DNA from: Apiosordaria backusii
Lineage: Eukaryota > Ascomycota > Sordariomycetes > Sordariales > Lasiosphaeriaceae
Assembly: GCA_030549205.1 (NCBI GenBank)
Contig: JAUKTV010000007.1
Coordinates: 1,302,001 to 1,366,000, forward strand
Direction: 5' to 3'
Length of the DNA stretch: 64,000 bases
Below the pieces are notes generated by a model, which saw nothing but the letters and a program-made list of their open reading frames with translations, was not told the origin of the DNA and did not search any database. Position 1 is the first letter of the stretch. The number at the start of each line of letters is the position of its first letter. Made by a program: the position numbers and the translations under genes. Positions 61,172 to 64,000 of the stretch are shown in pieces.

Positions 61172-62167
61172 ATGCCAATCTGCATCGAATGCCGCCACCC
61201 CGTCAAGACCCTCTGGCGCGAGGGCGGCGGCAACTCCTCCTCCACCGGGAAACCCGCATCCGGAGGCGGCCACAACATCCGGCTGACAGTCTGCAAAAAC
61301 TGCGGCCGCTTCTGCGACAAATACGTCGAGCACGACTTTGTCGTCTTGTTCATCGACCTCGTGCTGATAAAACCACAAGTCTACCGGCATTTGCTCCACA
61401 ACACCTTGATGAACACCCCTTCCTCCGAGCCCTCCGACTCCTCCTCCTCCCCCAAAGAAGACGCCTTCGCCCCGAGTATAATCCGCCTAGGGGTACTGCT
61501 GTTACTATTCGACGTCTACCTAACCTGGGCGAGGATAGAACGGCAAGCACACCCATCCGGGGAGGACCCAGACGGCGGAGGAGTGGGAGGGGGAATGGAA
61601 GGTCTAGCCCAACGACCAATCGTAACGCAATACATCTTCTTCCGTAAGCACCCCCCCCCCCTCTTTCTCTTATACAATCTATGAAGATGCTGACAAGAGA
61701 TAGTGATATTATGCACCCTAACAACCCTCTCCTTCCACACCTCCATCCGCTTCCTCACCTCCTCCCGCTTCTCCCCCCTATCCTTCCTCGGCATCCTCCC
61801 CCGTTTCCCCCGCCCCAACTCCGTCTCTACCGCCCTCCTCGTCTCCTCCTCCACAAAACTCTTCCCGATATTAATGGTTATTTGGGAGTACGACGTTCCT
61901 GCTGCTGCTAGGTCGCTGGGGTGGGCGGTGGTAGCCAACAATGTTGAAGCACTCAAGATATTACTAGATTGCAGCTATGGAGTTGCTGCTTTTTTGGCTA
62001 TGGCGGGAGCGTTAAGCAGATGGGCGATGGGGAGAGCGGTGTTGTGGGCTGCTGGGTTGGAGGGGGTGGATTCGTGGGAGGGAGGGGGGGACTCGAATGA
62101 TGGGAGGGCGTTGGGGCAGTTGCTGGTTTATTTGAAGGATTGGGCGGGGAGGTTGGCTGTGGGTTAG
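61172..62167 (+). CDS. ARV1: ARV1, ER lipid-homeostasis protein
   Basis: Exons 61172-61643 and 61704-62167 give 311 residues in phase around a 60-nt intron containing C10. The N-terminal zinc motif has Cys at 4, 7, 41 and 44 (MPICIECRHP, LTVCKNCGRF), followed by the Arv1 signature CDKYVEHDFVVLFIDLVLIK and VYRHLLHN. Several membrane segments follow: IIRLGVLLLLFDVYLTWA, FFLILCTLTTLSFHTSI, a helix near LFPILMVIWEYD and YGVAAFLAMAGALSRW. The family acts in the ER membrane in sterol distribution and GPI-anchor synthesis. The Gly-rich insertions between the zinc cysteines and before the second membrane segment are longer than in yeast. Confidence 0.92.
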
Positions 62168-62599
62168 TGATGTGCGGTCAGTTTGGGAAGATAATAAAGC
62201 GTTGATTTTTTGGTTATTCGCAGTTTTGCGGCCGGAAGAGGATGTGAATTCATGATATTAACCCTCCCAAGGTTTGTTTGCCTGCTTGCTCTGCTGCAAA
62301 TGTACAAATCCAGCCACCCCGTAAATATTCTTCCCAAAAGCCTACAATAATGTTGAGACTTAGTAACCCTGCCTCCTTCCTTATCCTCCCTATAAGCCAC
62401 CCTGATAAAAAACAAAACAAAAAACGCCAGTCCTGAATCTGTTTATGAATGCCGTGGGTATTCGTACAACAATGATGATAACCTTCTTCCTGTCTCGCCG
62501 CGCCCTATCTTCGACACCATTCTCTCTTGTATTTGGCCCCTTATCGAAGCCTGCATCTGTATTCGTGCCATCTGCTCAATCGATTCGCTTTGTGTTGGC
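62168..62599. other. Convergent 3' region, ARV1 / VMA9
   Basis: A spacer between two 3' ends. Open frames here are shadows; no gene is recognised. Confidence 0.5.
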
Positions 62600-62988
62600 T
62601 TAGTGGTGAACAAACTCCTTGCGGATGTCACTCCGCCTCGGCTCGATGAGGGGGTGGAGCTGGGCGAGGAAGGTGATGGCCCACATGAGGTAGCAGCTGA
62701 CGAAGGCGAGGATGAGGGAGGAGCGCCAGAGACTGTTGGGAGAATAAATGTTAGTTGGTGGTAAGAGGGAGAAGGAGGGGGGACGGGGGGGAGAACGAGG
62801 GAAAGGGGGACGTACACTTGGTTCTCACCCTTGGGGGAGAAGACCCAGGCTGCTACGCACATGGCGATGATGATGGCTAGGCCGATGAAGATACTCCATC
62901 TAGAGATAGGAAAGTATGTGTTAGCTATTGGGCATCCGATTGTTGTTGGGGGATAATGTAAGTGGGAAGAGGTGTACCCGTTGGCCAT
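62600..62988 (-). CDS. VMA9: VMA9, V-type ATPase subunit e
   Basis: Three exons, 62988-62978 (11 nt), 62899-62816 and 62732-62600, give 75 residues. The sequence MANGWSIFIGLAIIIAMCVA opens the first membrane helix. WVFSPKGENQVLWRSSLIL is the conserved linker, and AFVSCYLMWAITFLAQLHPL is the second helix, followed by IEPRRSDIRKEF at the C-terminus. Subunit e is a small membrane protein of the V0 sector needed for assembly of the proton pump that acidifies vacuoles. The model rests on splice sites in phase: GTACAC after the first exon and GTACGT after the second. It is too short and too split to appear as one open frame. Confidence 0.9.
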
Positions 62989-63394
62989 TGTGATGTTGTT
63001 TGGGTTTCGCAAGTGGAAGGTTGACGGGGTGAGAGGGGGGTGCTGCGCGATTTGGGTTGGTGGATGAGATTGACGTTTCGATTGGTGTTGTAGATTGTGA
63101 ATTGGGGGATTATTCGTCGTCGGGGTTGGATGGTATAAAGGTGCGATGTTCGTGACGACGACGACAATGCTGCGGCGGCTGGTTGGAGGTTGGCTGGATG
63201 ATGCCGGAGCTTCAAGGCGCAGCATGCAACTGCAACAACCTGGAAAGGCAAGCTCGGACCGGGGTCCTGGTTGCTTGCTGCTGCTTAGGTAACATAGCGC
63301 CAAGACTCCTCCTGTCAACGATGAAATATTACGTCATGTTCAAAATTACCGTATTTATTCTTTCTTTCATCTCATTCTTACATCTCACCAGAGC
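62989..63394. other. Intergenic region, VMA9 promoter
   Basis: The upstream region of VMA9 and the 3' flank of the dehydrogenase gene. No separate gene is seen. Confidence 0.5.
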
Positions 63395-64000
63395 TCATGA
63401 ATTCTCATACTTCAACCCAGCCTCCTTTCTGACTGCACCATAAATCCCCGCTATATCTCCCATCTCGCCCGCATGCTCTTTAACCTGCTTCAGATGCTCA
63501 TCCGCCACCTCCAAATTCCTCATCCTCGTCCCAGCATCCTCCGCCAACCTCAACGCATGGCCCGCATCTTTTCTTGCCAAGTCCACCGCAAAAAGAGGGT
63601 ACTCCCTCGTATGGTAATCACCCGTCAGCATCCGGGTTGAATACGCTGCATACGGTCCAGGAAACATGCTCTCTACCCATTGATGCAGGTACTTTGTCCC
63701 CAAGCCGGATTTCTCAGCTAGGACGTGCCCTTCAGCGAGCTGCTCCACCATGTTGAAGACGAAGGTATTGCCGATTAGCTTGAGAGTGAGGGCTTTGCCG
63801 TAGGGCTCGTCAGACATGTCGATTTCTGCTTTGGCCATCACGCCTTTGAAATAGGGGCGTGCGCGGTTAACGGAGGAGGCGGGGCCGGCGAGGACGCCGA
63901 TGAGCTGACCCGCGTCGGCCATGGCTGGAGCGCCGAAGACAGGGGCGGCGAGGAATTCACCCCCGCGGGAGGTGATGGAGGTGGCGATGCGGGTGGTGTT
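63395..64000 (-). CDS. 6PGDH / 3-hydroxyisobutyrate dehydrogenase-like protein (partial, 5' end missing)
   Basis: The last 201 codons are present and the frame is open to the window edge. Visible parts are the end of the NAD(P)-binding domain (GGEFLAAPVFGAPAMADAGQ, then LIGVLAGPASSV) and the helical domain. The helical domain carries the conserved catalytic-helix segment LTLKLIGNTFVFNMVEQLAE, where the Lys is the expected catalytic residue, followed by FAVDLARKDAGHALRLAED. This is the beta-hydroxyacid dehydrogenase family. The Rossmann fold with the nucleotide-binding GxGxxG motif lies beyond the right edge. Substrate specificity is unknown; many fungal members act on small hydroxy acids or imines. 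Confidence 0.85.
   Translation of the reverse strand, partial: NTTRIATSITSRGGEFLAAPVFGAPAMADAGQLIGVLAGPASSVNRARPYFKGVMAKAEIDMSDEPYGKALTLKLIGNTFVFNMVEQLAEGHVLAEKSGLGTKYLHQWVESMFPGPYAAYSTRMLTGDYHTREYPLFAVDLARKDAGHALRLAEDAGTRMRNLEVADEHLKQVKEHAGEMGDIAGIYGAVRKEAGLKYENS

Overview
The window is nuclear DNA of a filamentous ascomycete, most likely a Sordariomycete (Pezizomycotina). The genes carry short GT-AG introns, mostly 50-70 nt, and proteins best matched by Sordariomycete families: a MOB3/phocein-like MOB protein with a long tail, a CUE-AlkB-GRF oxygenase, NOT2, a fungal LysM protein and a Zn2Cys6 regulator. The taxonomic call is inference from protein recognition; no marker gene is present.

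Layout. 1-3.8 kb: an MFS drug/H+ antiporter-like transporter on minus. 3.8-13.8 kb: almost 10 kb with no gene I can support. 13.8-21 kb, plus strand: a CCDC124/Lso2-type ribosome factor, an AKTIP/FTS-like inactive E2 variant and a large unknown Ser/Gln-rich protein. 21.2-24.5 kb: a divergent pair, CUE-AlkB-GRF oxygenase (minus) and the peroxisomal PTS2 receptor PEX7 (plus). 25.4-36.3 kb, all minus: MSS116-like mitochondrial DEAD-box helicase with a Gly-rich tail, an unknown protein, CUE1-like ERAD factor, NOT2 of CCR4-NOT and the ZNG1/CobW zinc-chaperone GTPase. 36.7-38.5 kb: MOB3/phocein (plus), divergent from ZNG1. 40.8-43.2 kb: Zn2Cys6 transcription factor (minus). 43.2-50.9 kb: a second gene-free stretch of about 7.8 kb. 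50.9-64 kb: MOSC-domain protein (plus), condensin SMC2 (minus), intracellular LysM protein (plus), ARV1 (plus), V-ATPase subunit e VMA9 (minus) and the 3' part of a 6PGDH/3-hydroxyisobutyrate-dehydrogenase-like gene (minus) running off the right edge.

The genes are mostly housekeeping and do not form a cluster or pathway. Shared themes are loose: mRNA/ribosome biology (CCDC124, NOT2, helicase), ER/membrane homeostasis (CUE1, ARV1, VMA9), signalling scaffolds (MOB3, FTS-like) and peroxisomes (PEX7).

The strongest unusual signal is technical or evolutionary: four conserved genes (FTS-like, PEX7, MOB3 and the Zn2Cys6 factor) each need exactly one extra base to stay in frame. In three of them the break lies at a G/C homopolymer, and in the fourth it falls in a G-rich stretch containing one. 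Other points of interest are a 12-nt microexon in ZNG1, a 28-nt microexon inside the zinc cluster, a stop-free in-frame CAA-repeat intron inside the ATPase head of SMC2, a possible alternative first exon of NOT2, and the two gene deserts. I found no rRNA, convincing tRNA, CRISPR or intact transposon.
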